Shown here one piece after another: positions 21,563-28,971 of a DNA stretch of 32,005 nucleotides. Positions within the stretch are counted from its first letter, which is position 1. Each line of letters starts with the position of its first letter. Source of the stretch: Candidatus Hydrothermarchaeota archaeon (GTDB lineage: Archaea; Hydrothermarchaeota; Hydrothermarchaeia; Hydrothermarchaeales; BMS3B). Below the pieces are notes generated by a model, which was given only the letters and a program-made list of their open reading frames with translations, was not told the origin of the DNA and did no database searches. The translations under genes were made by a program, and so were the position numbers. Location: positions 1 through 32,005 of the forward strand of contig WANW01000034.1 of NCBI GenBank assembly GCA_015521615.1, read 5' to 3'.

Positions 21563-21928
21563 CTAGCCGGAAAGGGAGCTTTTAATTTTCTCAACCGTCT
21601 TTTTAGCCTGCACACGCATATAGCCCAGATTTACATTCGATTCGGTGAAGAACCAGAAGAAGACACTGTCAGCACTTATCACAAAAAACTTGCCTTTCTC
21701 TGTCTCAGAGATTATATCACAGACATCACCCAGTCCTGAGGCGTTTGAAACATCTTTTGCAGCACTTATAAGCTGGGCAATAAGTCCGCCGGCTACCTCT
21801 AGATCCTCCTGACTCATTCCTCTTGAATGAGAGGCTATAATCAATCCATCCACATCTATTATCCCCGCTGCAGTTACACCAGAGACCTTCAAAAAGTCCA
21901 CAAGTATTCTTTCCAGCATCTCCTGCAT
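21563..21928 (-). CDS. Roadblock/LC7-domain protein
   Basis: The 121-residue protein shows the roadblock fold: an N-terminal helix (MLERILVDFLKVSGVTAAG), IIDVDGLIIASHS, a long central helix and VFFWFFTESNVNLGYMRV, ending in another helix. Such proteins dimerise and bind or regulate small GTPases (MglB-like) or scaffold signalling complexes. An AGGAGGTGG site overlaps the upstream gene's stop region and is well spaced from the ATG at 21928. No MglA-type GTPase is in the window. The upstream DUF2226-like gene is the likely partner. Confidence 0.8.
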   Translation of the reverse strand: MQEMLERILVDFLKVSGVTAAGIIDVDGLIIASHSRGMSQEDLEVAGGLIAQLISAAKDVSNASGLGDVCDIISETEKGKFFVISADSVFFWFFTESNVNLGYMRVQAKKTVEKIKSSLSG

Positions 21929-21942
21929 CTCCCGTCCACCTC

Positions 21943-22734
21943 CTATTTGCCTTCTTCTACTATGTCAGCCAGTCTCCACATCATCCTCTCAGCCACCCTC
22001 TCTGCCTCCTCCTTTCCAAGCTTATTCTTCAGAGCAGTTTTCCGGAGGTAGTCTATTAGTTCAGCTACTTCTGCGCAGGAGGTCTCATCTCTATTAAATC
22101 TCATCTCAGTAAGTCTGAGCTTCAGGAGATTTTTGCCCTTCACCTCTCCGAAGATTTCACAGAGTTCCCTCTCAATAAAGCCAAGAACCCTTCTGCATTT
22201 CTCAGCAGAAAGCCTGGTTTGCCCGAGTTTTTCTATATCCAGCTTCGGTTTAAACTTTTCCAGAGCAATCTCTGCAGCCTTCTCTGCGTCTGCCATGATT
22301 TTCTGCTTGAATCTCAGAATTTCCTCCGGTATCTCCGGTTCGGCTGTGGCTGAGGAATGGGCCTCCACTTTAATTTTTATCTTGGGCAGTTTTTCGGCCA
22401 CCCTCCTCATCGCTTCTTCATCAACAAGCAATACCTCCAGTGCACCTTCTCTGAGTTCTGCCTCAGGCATGGAGAAAAAAGATGACTCTCCCGCTGAGGA
22501 TACCACCTCCTTCATTGTTAAAACTGTTGAACCATTAAGAAAAAGAAAATAGAGAGAAACAAGTTTTCCCTCATCCTTGAAGTTTAACCTGAGCGCCCCG
22601 GTGAATTTCTGTCTCTTTCGATTTTCAATCTCTGCACCCAGCTCTGCAGCATCCACCCGTTTAATCGACTCTAGTCTTGCTGAACTGCAGAGGGAGCAGA
22701 TTGTTCTGGCCACCTCTTCTGGGATTTCTCCCAT
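21943..22734 (-). CDS. DUF2226-like protein, probable partner of the roadblock protein
   Basis: The 263-residue soluble protein has an N-terminal region FTGALRLNFKDEGKLVSLYF and LFLNGSTVLTMKEV that resembles DUF2226/DUF4388-type modules, which often sit beside roadblock proteins. A low-complexity link (about residues 126-136) leads to a helical C-terminus with Cys at SAEKCRR, RELCEIF and TSCAEVAE. Its stop is 14 bases before the roadblock start. An inverted repeat (CCTCTTTA-AA-TAAAGAGG, 22742-22759) covers its ribosome binding region and the upstream DsrE2 stop. Function unknown; assignment is by pattern and context. Confidence 0.5.
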   Translation of the reverse strand: MGEIPEEVARTICSLCSSARLESIKRVDAAELGAEIENRKRQKFTGALRLNFKDEGKLVSLYFLFLNGSTVLTMKEVVSSAGESSFFSMPEAELREGALEVLLVDEEAMRRVAEKLPKIKIKVEAHSSATAEPEIPEEILRFKQKIMADAEKAAEIALEKFKPKLDIEKLGQTRLSAEKCRRVLGFIERELCEIFGEVKGKNLLKLRLTEMRFNRDETSCAEVAELIDYLRKTALKNKLGKEEAERVAERMMWRLADIVEEGK

Positions 22735-22746
22735 CCGGCTACCTCT

Positions 22747-23229
22747 TTAAATAAAGAGGGTTACATCAGCATCGCTGGCTATGTCCAGGAAGCCCGCTGC
22801 ACCCAGGCAGGCGTCCACCACCGGCAGGAGGTCACTCTCGGGGCAGCCCATCACATCCATGGTCATCTGACAGGCGTAGAACTTGACACCCATCTCCTTG
22901 CACATGTTTATGAGTTCTTCGATGCTGGGCACATTTTGCTTCTTCATCATCCTCTTCATCATCATTGTTGCCATCGCCGTCATACCCGGGAGCATACCAA
23001 TTATATTTGGCACAGGCATTGGCATCGCAGGATTTGCGATTGGTGCCACCTTCAAACTCTTGAACTTTTTCTTGTTGATTATGTCCAGTCCATAGAAGGT
23101 GAAGAACAGGTGCGCCTCCCAGTCCATGCTCGCCGCCGTACTCGCAAGTATAAGGGGCGGGTAAGCCGCGTCAAGAGTACCCTTGCTGACAATTATGCAA
23201 AGTTTCTTTTTCTTCTTCTCCTCTGCCAT
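22747..23229 (-). CDS. DsrE2-type sulfur relay protein (DsrE/DsrF/DrsH-like)
   Basis: The ATG at 23229, five bases after AGGTGG, gives 160 residues. KLCIIVSKGTLDAAYPPLILA and the glycine/methionine-rich NIIGMLPGMTAMATMMMKRM, then FYACQMTMDVMGC and VDACLGAAGFL, match the DsrE2 group. DsrE2 proteins pass sulfane sulfur along TusA/rhodanese chains. The mid-protein Met-rich stretch is typical of the membrane-associating region in this group. It is nine bases downstream of tusA on the same strand, the usual TusA-DsrE2 pairing. A GTG at 23238 is a possible earlier start. Confidence 0.85.
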   Translation of the reverse strand: MAEEKKKKKLCIIVSKGTLDAAYPPLILASTAASMDWEAHLFFTFYGLDIINKKKFKSLKVAPIANPAMPMPVPNIIGMLPGMTAMATMMMKRMMKKQNVPSIEELINMCKEMGVKFYACQMTMDVMGCPESDLLPVVDACLGAAGFLDIASDADVTLFI

Positions 23230-23238
23230 TTTAACCAC

Positions 23239-23472
23239 CTAAGCCGGTTTTCTTACATAAAATATGAATTTACCATTCTCTTCACTGCTATCAAGAAGTT
23301 CAAACCCATTCTGTTTTGCCCAAGCTGGAATATCGCTCTTTGAGCCTTTGTCTGTGGTAATTATCTTCAGCACTTTCCCTGGAGCGAGTTTCTGCATGGC
23401 CTGCCTCGCTTTGAGCACCGGCATGGGACACGATAGACCACTTGCATCCAGAACCTCATCAGCCTCAACCAC
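23239..23472 (-). CDS. tusA: TusA-family sulfur carrier, second copy
   Basis: I start at GTG 23472, six bases after GGAGGTG (23479-23485), giving 77 residues (MVEADEVLDASGLSCPMPVL). The persulfide Cys in the CPMP motif is at position 15. A TTG at 23487 would consume the ribosome binding site. TusA hands sulfur to or receives it from DsrE2, encoded next. The gene diverges from a TrmB regulator, with a palindrome (23493-23512) overlapping the expected start of transcription. It differs from the first TusA (CPVP), which travels with YeeE, so the two carriers probably serve different routes. Confidence 0.9.
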   Translation of the reverse strand: MVEADEVLDASGLSCPMPVLKARQAMQKLAPGKVLKIITTDKGSKSDIPAWAKQNGFELLDSSEENGKFIFYVRKPA

Positions 23473-23492
23473 ACTACACACCTCCAAATCTT

Positions 23493-23528
23493 TTTACTTG
23501 ATTTTAAGTAAATAATTTATATATAAAG
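23493..23528. promoter_or_regulatory. Operator and divergent promoter between tusA-dsrE2 and trmB
   Basis: TTTACTT-GATTTT-AAGTAAA (23493-23512) is a perfect 7-base inverted repeat. Next to it AATTTATATATAAAG (about 23514-23528) is a TATA box readable on both strands. On the tusA side the palindrome falls between TATA and start, the position of a repressor. TrmB encoded at 23560 is the natural candidate. Confidence 0.55.
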
Positions 23529-23559
23529 TTTTCCTATTATACTTACGGAGCGGCTGAAA

Positions 23560-24363
23560 ATGATTGATGAAAAGCTGATAGAGAATCTGAAACTGATGAA
23601 CCTAACAGAGTATGAGTCGCGCACCTACCTTGCACTTGTCGCCAAGGGTACAGCGACGGTTAAAGAGATACGGGAGCTTGCCCAGATACCATACTCGCGG
23701 GAGTATGACATTCTTGAAAACCTGGAGCGGCGTGGTTACGTGGTGGTGCAGCCTGGCAGGCCACGCAGATACCGTGCTGTTGATCCCCGCGAGATACTCT
23801 CCAAGGAGCTTGAGCTCCGCGCCAAGGCGGTGGAAGAGCTCATAAAAAAGCTCACGCCTCTATATCAGAAGCATATGGACGAGGTGTCCTTTGATGAGGT
23901 AATATGGATGCTGAAGGGCAGGGAGAATATACACGACAGGCTTATAAGTATGCTGGAGAGTGCTGAGCGTGAGGTGCTCATCGTAGGTATAAAGCCGGTT
24001 ACAACACGTGCAATAGCAAGGGCGCTGGAAAATGCGAAGAAGCGTGGTGTAAGTATTAAAGCACTGGGCGAATTCAGCAGAGGCACAATGGAGATTTTCA
24101 ATAAAATAGGTGTAGAATACAAGCATTACCCTCATGATCACTCGCGTTTTGTCGTAGTCGATGAAAAGGAGCTCATCCTGGCGAGTGATGACCCTGCAAA
24201 CTATGTTTTTGCGCTTTATAACCGTAATCCAGGGTGTATAAAGCTGTACAGAAACTACTTCCATCACGTCTGGGAGGAAACCCCTGCGCAAGATTTAAAA
24301 CCTGGCAGAGAGATTCACAAATATGGAAAGGATAAGCATCTCACTACCAGAGAGACTTCTTGA
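23560..24363 (+). CDS. TrmB-family transcriptional regulator
   Basis: The 267-residue protein has an N-terminal TrmB winged helix (about 8-75: NLTEYESRTYLALVAKGTATV, LAQIPYSREYDIL, RGYVVVQPGRPRRYRAV). A coiled helix (about 80-105) precedes a C-terminal effector domain with LIVGIKP, HDHSRFVVVDEKELILAS and YNRNPGC, like the TrmBL C-terminal or PLD-like fold. TrmB proteins sense sugars or other metabolites. Its divergence from tusA-dsrE2 suggests a sulfur or redox cue. Its last 41 bases overlap the NikR-like gene in another frame, so the two regulators are likely coexpressed. Confidence 0.88.
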   Translation: MIDEKLIENLKLMNLTEYESRTYLALVAKGTATVKEIRELAQIPYSREYDILENLERRGYVVVQPGRPRRYRAVDPREILSKELELRAKAVEELIKKLTPLYQKHMDEVSFDEVIWMLKGRENIHDRLISMLESAEREVLIVGIKPVTTRAIARALENAKKRGVSIKALGEFSRGTMEIFNKIGVEYKHYPHDHSRFVVVDEKELILASDDPANYVFALYNRNPGCIKLYRNYFHHVWEETPAQDLKPGREIHKYGKDKHLTTRETS

Positions 24364-24733
24364 GGAGTTTGACAGGATTCTAAAAGAGAAGGGATACGTA
24401 TCAAGGAGCGAGGGGATTCGTGATGCTATAAGGAGCTATATTCTTGAGCATAGCTTTGTGAGCCAGCTCTCAGGTGATATCGCTGGTACAATTTCAATAA
24501 TCTACGATCACGACGCTGCGAATGTGCTCGAGAGGCTTACAGATGCGCAGCACGACTTCGCTGAGGTTATAGATTCCTCGCTTCACATTCATCTTGATAG
24601 GCATCACTGCCTTGAGGTCATTGTTGTACGCGGGGATAGCAACAAGATAAAGCAGCTTCTGAATCGCCTGAAGTCGGTTAAGGGTGTGAAGTACGCCAAG
24701 CTTACAACAAATGTGACAGAGATACCGGAATAG
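24323..24733 (+). CDS. nikR: NikR-type nickel-responsive regulator
   Basis: The 136-residue protein has an N-terminal ribbon-helix-helix (MERISISLPERLLEEF... SRSEGIRDAIRSY) and an ACT-like metal domain. Its ligands H77, H88, H90 and C96 (QHDF, HIHLDRHHC) correspond one-for-one to the four Ni(II) ligands of E. coli NikR, offset by one. NikR represses nickel uptake genes when nickel is present. No nickel transporter or hydrogenase gene is visible here. The gene starts 41 bases inside the 3' end of trmB. All metal ligands are intact. Confidence 0.92.
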   Translation: MERISISLPERLLEEFDRILKEKGYVSRSEGIRDAIRSYILEHSFVSQLSGDIAGTISIIYDHDAANVLERLTDAQHDFAEVIDSSLHIHLDRHHCLEVIVVRGDSNKIKQLLNRLKSVKGVKYAKLTTNVTEIPE

Positions 24734-24790
24734 CCTCATTCCCAGGGAGGGAGGAAAGTAAAATAAACCAGTAGCATGCAATAACACGCG

Positions 24791-25696
24791 ATGATAACCC
24801 TTCTGTCAGGCGGCACAGGCACGCCGAAGCTGATTCAGGGCTTCATGCAGCTTCTCCCCCAGGAGGAGATTGCGGTTATAGTAAACACCGCTGAGGATAT
24901 ATGGTTGCCCCATGGCTACCTTTCGCCAGATATAGACACCGTGATTTACACTCTGGCGGGCATTGTCAACGAGGAGACCTGGTACGGGATTCGCGGGGAT
25001 AGTTTCGTAACCCATGAGCAGCTTTTAAAGCTTGGTTTTGAGGAGTTCATGAACATTGGCGATTTGGACAGGGCTACGCATATCTTCAGGGGAGAACTCC
25101 TCAGGCAGGGTCTGAGCCTGGAGGAAGCCACGCAGGAGCTGTGCACCGCCCTTGGTGTAAGGGCAAAGGTGCTGCCGATGAGCAACCAGAGGCTTAGTAC
25201 TGTGGTGGTCACTTCCCGAGGAGAGATGAACCTACACGAGTATCTGATAAAGTACAGAAGCGAGCCTGAGATAAAGCAGGTGCGTTTCGAGGGCGAGGCC
25301 GAGCCCTGCAAGACCTGTATTAACGCCATCGAGAAGGCGGAGTTTGTTGTAATAGGGCCAAGCAATCCTGTTACAAGCATCCTTCCTATTCTTTCCCTTG
25401 AAAAGCTGAAGAAGGCTCTGACAAAAAGACGGAAAAGTGTCGTAGCAGTGTCGCCAATAGTTGGGGGTAAGCCTGTAAGTGGACCCGCAGATAAATTTTT
25501 AAGAGCCACTGGAATAGAACCCACCTCTCGCGGCGTTGCAAAGTTTTACAGTAGCGTCGCTGCGCACTTCGTGGCTGATGCAGGCGAGGAAGAATTTGTG
25601 GTTGAGGGGGTAGAGATATATAGAACCAATACTATTATGAAGACCCTGGAAGACAAGCGGGAGCTTGCCAAGTTTTTAATTGAGATAATGAGGTAG
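24791..25696 (+). CDS. cofD: LPPG:FO 2-phospho-L-lactate transferase
   Basis: The 301-residue protein begins MITLLSGGTGTPKLIQGF and contains NTAEDIWLPHGYLSPDIDT, the hallmark of CofD, plus GPSNPVTSILPIL and SPIVGGKPVSGPAD. CofD transfers the phospholactate group to FO (7,8-didemethyl-8-hydroxy-5-deazariboflavin), making F420-0 in F420 synthesis. It shows that this organism makes deazaflavin cofactor, as methanogens and Archaeoglobi do. Length matches the family. An ion exchanger gene follows after four bases on the same strand, starting a GC-rich operon running to 28184. Confidence 0.95.
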   Translation: MITLLSGGTGTPKLIQGFMQLLPQEEIAVIVNTAEDIWLPHGYLSPDIDTVIYTLAGIVNEETWYGIRGDSFVTHEQLLKLGFEEFMNIGDLDRATHIFRGELLRQGLSLEEATQELCTALGVRAKVLPMSNQRLSTVVVTSRGEMNLHEYLIKYRSEPEIKQVRFEGEAEPCKTCINAIEKAEFVVIGPSNPVTSILPILSLEKLKKALTKRRKSVVAVSPIVGGKPVSGPADKFLRATGIEPTSRGVAKFYSSVAAHFVADAGEEEFVVEGVEIYRTNTIMKTLEDKRELAKFLIEIMR

Positions 25697-25700
25697 GCCG

Positions 25701-26663
25701 ATGGTGGTACTCGAGACGCTTGTGCTTTTCCTGATTATAGTGTTCGCAGCCTCGATGCTCAGCCATGGGGCTGAGATGATAGCAGAGAAGTATGGGCCCA
25801 ACTTCGCTGGAAGCATTATCCTGGCCTTTGTAACCACCCTTCCTGAGTACATGTTTGTGTTCTGGGCGAGTGTAAAGGGCGCATATGACGTTGCCCTGGG
25901 CAGTGCAGTTGGCGCTGCCACGATGCTGGTAACCCTGGGCTATGGCATGGTTATCCTCACCGCTACCACAAGAGTGAGTCGCAAACCTGTGAAGGTGATA
26001 AAGCTTTCCCGTGCCACACGCATAGATGCCATTTACCTGGCTGCCACTGCTGTTGTGGCATACATTCTTGCCTACATCGGCGGCGGCTTCAGCCTCGTGG
26101 ATGGGCTGATACTCTTCGCCATCTTCTTTGCATATGTTGGACACCTTGCCCTTGCCGCCAGGGAGTTTGGAAAAAAGCACAGGGTAAGAATACCAAGGGA
26201 GAGGTTTATTAAGGGCATCACCTACTTAATATTAGGCGGGATTATAACAATCACCGTATCAGAGCGTTTCGTTGAGGCGATGATCTCACTTGCCAGGTCC
26301 TTTGGGATTAGTCCCGTTACCATAGCCATAGTAGTTGGCCCTATTGCCAGCGAACTTCCAGAGAAGCTAACCGCCTTCCTCACAGTAATGAGGAATGCAA
26401 AGCTGGCAGAGATAAGCGTGGCAAACTTTATCGGCTCCAAGGTCAACCACAACTCCGTGCTTCTGGGTACAATGCCCATAATCGCCTACGCAACGGGTAA
26501 CGGGAGCGTCACAGGCGTTATCTCGCCCCAGTTTACGGCGATGACCCTCTTAACATTCATCGCGGGCATAAGCGTGGCCAGGCGCAGACTCGATAAATGG
26601 CAGGGGTTCTTCTTCACAGCGCTTTACGCGGTGCCACTCTACATCGCCTACTCCATAAGGTGA
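25701..26663 (+). CDS. CaCA-family cation exchanger
   Basis: The 320-residue protein has about ten membrane helices in two inverted halves. The alpha repeats are visible: SIILAFVTTLPEYMFVF followed by ALGSAVGAATMLVTLGYG, and GPIASELPEKLTAFLTV followed by ANFIGSKVNHNSVLLGTMP. The acidic residues at LPE and ELPEK bind the cation in Na+/Ca2+ and Ca2+/H+ antiporters. It lies four bases after cofD and four before the CitG-like gene, so it is part of the same transcript. The exchanged ion is not deducible. Confidence 0.9.
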   Translation: MVVLETLVLFLIIVFAASMLSHGAEMIAEKYGPNFAGSIILAFVTTLPEYMFVFWASVKGAYDVALGSAVGAATMLVTLGYGMVILTATTRVSRKPVKVIKLSRATRIDAIYLAATAVVAYILAYIGGGFSLVDGLILFAIFFAYVGHLALAAREFGKKHRVRIPRERFIKGITYLILGGIITITVSERFVEAMISLARSFGISPVTIAIVVGPIASELPEKLTAFLTVMRNAKLAEISVANFIGSKVNHNSVLLGTMPIIAYATGNGSVTGVISPQFTAMTLLTFIAGISVARRRLDKWQGFFFTALYAVPLYIAYSIR

Positions 26664-26667
26664 GGAA

Positions 26668-27582
26668 ATGCAAATAAAGGATATAGCTACGGCGGCACAA
26701 CTCGCGATTCTTCTCGAGGTCTCTGCACCCAAGCCGGGAAATGTAACCTGTGGCAAAGACTTTGAGGACACGCGCTATGAGCACTTCCTGGCAAGCGCCG
26801 CCGCCTTTGCTCCTGTTGCCAGAGAAGCAGCGCAGCGAGGCTACAGCGCAGCTAGGGGAAGGCTGCCCATTGAGAAGATAGGCATAGGGAGGCTGATTAA
26901 GAAGGCTGTTATCGAGGCGAAGCACTGGCACCATGGGGGAAACACCATTCTTGGCGAGGCGATGCTCCTCCTGCCCCTATGCGCCGGCGCAGGCCATGCG
27001 CTCGCGAGGGATGAGGAGGTAAAACTTGGCGCTCTGAGGAAGTGTGCTCTCAGTGTTGTTAAAGCGGCGACGTATAAAGATACTATAGAATTATATAAAG
27101 GGATAAAAGCGGCCTCGCCACGACTGCTGAGCGCAGAGAGCTTAGACGTTTTTGACCCGCGAAGCCTTGCAGAGATTGCAGAGCGCAGGATAACTTTCTA
27201 CCAAGTAATGGAAATGAGCGAAGGTGATTCTATCGCCAGGGAGCTTGTGCAAGGCTATCCTGTCACCTTTGAGCTGGGCTACCCTGCGCTGAGGCGGGCG
27301 TATGAGAGCTCTGGGGACCTGCGACGCGCTACTGTGGAGTGCTTCCTCTCTATACTTTCAGTGGTGCCGGATTCACTGATAATAAAGAAGGCGGGCAAGC
27401 GCGCCGCGGAGGAGGTTTCAAAGCGCGCTCGCCGCATACTTGAGGCGGGGGTTACAGAGCAAGCGCTGGAGGAGCTGGACGAATACCTGCGCAGCGAGGG
27501 AAATCTGCTAAATCCGGGCACAACCGCCGACCTGGTTGCATCCTCGCTATTTGTCGGGCTTGTCAGCGGAATTAGACCATAG
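26668..27582 (+). CDS. CitG-like triphosphoribosyl-dephospho-CoA synthase family protein
   Basis: The 304-residue protein shows the family pattern LLEVSAPKPGNVT near the N-terminus and KHWHHGGNTILGEAMLLLPL in the middle, with a helical remainder. CitG makes the prosthetic group precursor for citrate lyase in bacteria. Archaeal homologues without citrate lyase have been linked to other nucleotide-cofactor chemistry, so the exact reaction here is uncertain. It lies in the middle of the cofD-led operon and next to a DUF447 flavoprotein. Confidence 0.85.
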   Translation: MQIKDIATAAQLAILLEVSAPKPGNVTCGKDFEDTRYEHFLASAAAFAPVAREAAQRGYSAARGRLPIEKIGIGRLIKKAVIEAKHWHHGGNTILGEAMLLLPLCAGAGHALARDEEVKLGALRKCALSVVKAATYKDTIELYKGIKAASPRLLSAESLDVFDPRSLAEIAERRITFYQVMEMSEGDSIARELVQGYPVTFELGYPALRRAYESSGDLRRATVECFLSILSVVPDSLIIKKAGKRAAEEVSKRARRILEAGVTEQALEELDEYLRSEGNLLNPGTTADLVASSLFVGLVSGIRP

Positions 27583-27590
27583 GTGATGGC

Positions 27591-28184
27591 ATGCTCAGCG
27601 AGCTTGGATTTAAAAAGGGTAGTGTGGTGGAATGCATAGTTACGACATACAACAGCGACGGCTCGCCCAACGCAGCGCCCATGGGGGTTTACACGCTGGG
27701 CGATGCGGAGGTGGTTATGAAGCTGCACCGGGGTAGTGACACCTTCGCAAACATCTCCCGCGAGGGATGTGCGGTGCTGAATATTACCTACGATGCGCTG
27801 CTCTTTCTTAAGTCAGCACTTTTAAGGCACTCGCAGGAGGTTGGCCATAGCGAGGTTTCGCGTTCGAAGCTCAACGCACCCTATTTGAAAGCCGCCCACG
27901 CGTATGCAGCAATTGAGGCAAAGGTTGTGAAGAGCTATTCGCTCAGTGATTCTCTCGGTGAAAGCCGCATTAGCGTTGTGAAAGGTACAGTGAAAGAGGT
28001 AAAGGTGCTCAAGCCTCTACCGCAGGCACCCTGCCGTGGCTTCTTCGCTGCCGTGGAGCTTGCTGTAGACCTTAGCAGGGGAAGGAGGGAGAGGGAAGGA
28101 CAGCTCAGGCGAATAATGCGCCGCACCCTGCCAGCGCGAGAATATAGAGAAATAGAAGAGTTTTTGAGGAGCCTAAACCTCTAG
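27591..28184 (+). CDS. DUF447 FMN-binding split-barrel protein
   Basis: The 197-residue protein has the flavin-reductase-like barrel pattern: VECIVTTYNSDGSPNAAPMGVY at the start, then VVMKLHRGSDTFANISREGCAVLNITYD. It matches DUF447, a family common in F420-making archaea. FMN binding is likely and a flavin-dependent reductase activity is plausible. The neighbouring gene arrangement cofD / citG-like / DUF447 suggests a cofactor role. Its last 12 bases overlap the convergent gene at 28173. Confidence 0.82.
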   Translation: MLSELGFKKGSVVECIVTTYNSDGSPNAAPMGVYTLGDAEVVMKLHRGSDTFANISREGCAVLNITYDALLFLKSALLRHSQEVGHSEVSRSKLNAPYLKAAHAYAAIEAKVVKSYSLSDSLGESRISVVKGTVKEVKVLKPLPQAPCRGFFAAVELAVDLSRGRREREGQLRRIMRRTLPAREYREIEEFLRSLNL

Positions 28185-28733
28185 CTGCGCAGCCTCATGC
28201 AGGCGGTACTCCCACTGCGCCCGGGAGCCGCGCCTCTGAAGTATGCCAGACTCATAGAACCTGGCGAGGTAGGTGGAGAGGCTGCTGAGCTTTATCCTCT
28301 CACCGAAGAGTATCTCGTACTCCTCCTGTATGTCCTGGGAGCGAACCCACTCACCGGCGTGATTGTGTCTGAGCAGGAGCAGTAGCTTCTCCTTCTGTGT
28401 CATCTTTTCTATGTCGTACCTGCTTAGCCAGTTTTCAGCCGCAGGGGCAAACTCCTCGACGATTTCCAGCTCTTCTACACCATACACATAGCTGAGAAAG
28501 TCCAGCACCTTTTCCAGGGCAATACGATGGCTGAGCTTTTTAAACTCTCTCTCAACTTCTTTATCTTCACCCCTCGCCGAAATTTTTATACCCACGAACC
28601 TCTCAGTGCGGAAGATGTAATTGAGGTGCTCTTTAATCTTTTCTTTTGCCTCGCCGTATTCCAGCCCCTCCAGCTTTAGGCGTGAAGTACCACTGCTCTC
28701 CCGCGTCTCCAGAATTATTTCAAGGTACTCCAT
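28173..28733 (-). CDS. Uncharacterised protein with a C-terminal winged-helix domain
   Basis: From the ATG at 28733 it has 186 residues; a GTG at 28739 would add two. The N-terminal half alternates strands and helices (EYLEIILETRESSGTSRLKL, FRTERFVGIKISA) and has no recognised family. The C-terminal segment (about 118-180: MTQKEKLLLLLRHNHAGEWV, RSQDIQEEYEILFG, LSTYLARFYESGIL) is a clear winged-helix pattern. It is probably a transcriptional regulator with a small sensor domain. A minus-strand TATA (28786-28798) serves it. It diverges from ftsZ, which it may regulate. Confidence 0.5.
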   Translation of the reverse strand: MEYLEIILETRESSGTSRLKLEGLEYGEAKEKIKEHLNYIFRTERFVGIKISARGEDKEVEREFKKLSHRIALEKVLDFLSYVYGVEELEIVEEFAPAAENWLSRYDIEKMTQKEKLLLLLRHNHAGEWVRSQDIQEEYEILFGERIKLSSLSTYLARFYESGILQRRGSRAQWEYRLHEAAQLEV

Positions 28734-28785
28734 CTTCACCCTCTATTCACATTCACAGAAGTTAACATTATTCAGTGAATATCTG

Positions 28786-28798
28786 CATATATAAAGCT
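28786..28798 (-). promoter_or_regulatory. TATA box of the winged-helix gene
   Basis: On the minus strand GCTTTATATATGC lies about 50-60 bases upstream of the ATG at 28733, giving a leader of roughly 35 bases. Confidence 0.5.
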
Positions 28799-28907
28799 TG
28801 CGCATATCATTTAAATATGAGCAATTGCAACATATATTAGCGACATTAATAAGACATAACTTATCTACAGCTATTTTTACTGAATGATGTTTCGAGAATC
28901 AAATCGA

Positions 28908-28922
28908 AAGATTTATATATGT
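28908..28922 (+). promoter_or_regulatory. TATA box of ftsZ
   Basis: AAGATTTATATATGT predicts transcription start near 28940. That makes the GTG at 28936 unlikely and supports the ATG at 28972 after the GGGGGGT site (28955-28961). Confidence 0.6.
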
Positions 28923-28971
28923 ATACTGTGAATGAGTGAATACTAATGAATACCTGGGGGGTAAGAAAAAG

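Noticed and set aside
22742-22759. CCTCTTTA-AA-TAAAGAGG as a terminator between dsrE2 and the DUF2226-like gene
   Set aside because: The stem is AT-rich, overlaps the dsrE2 stop and the ribosome site of the upstream gene's start region, and has no T tract, so it is not called as a terminator.
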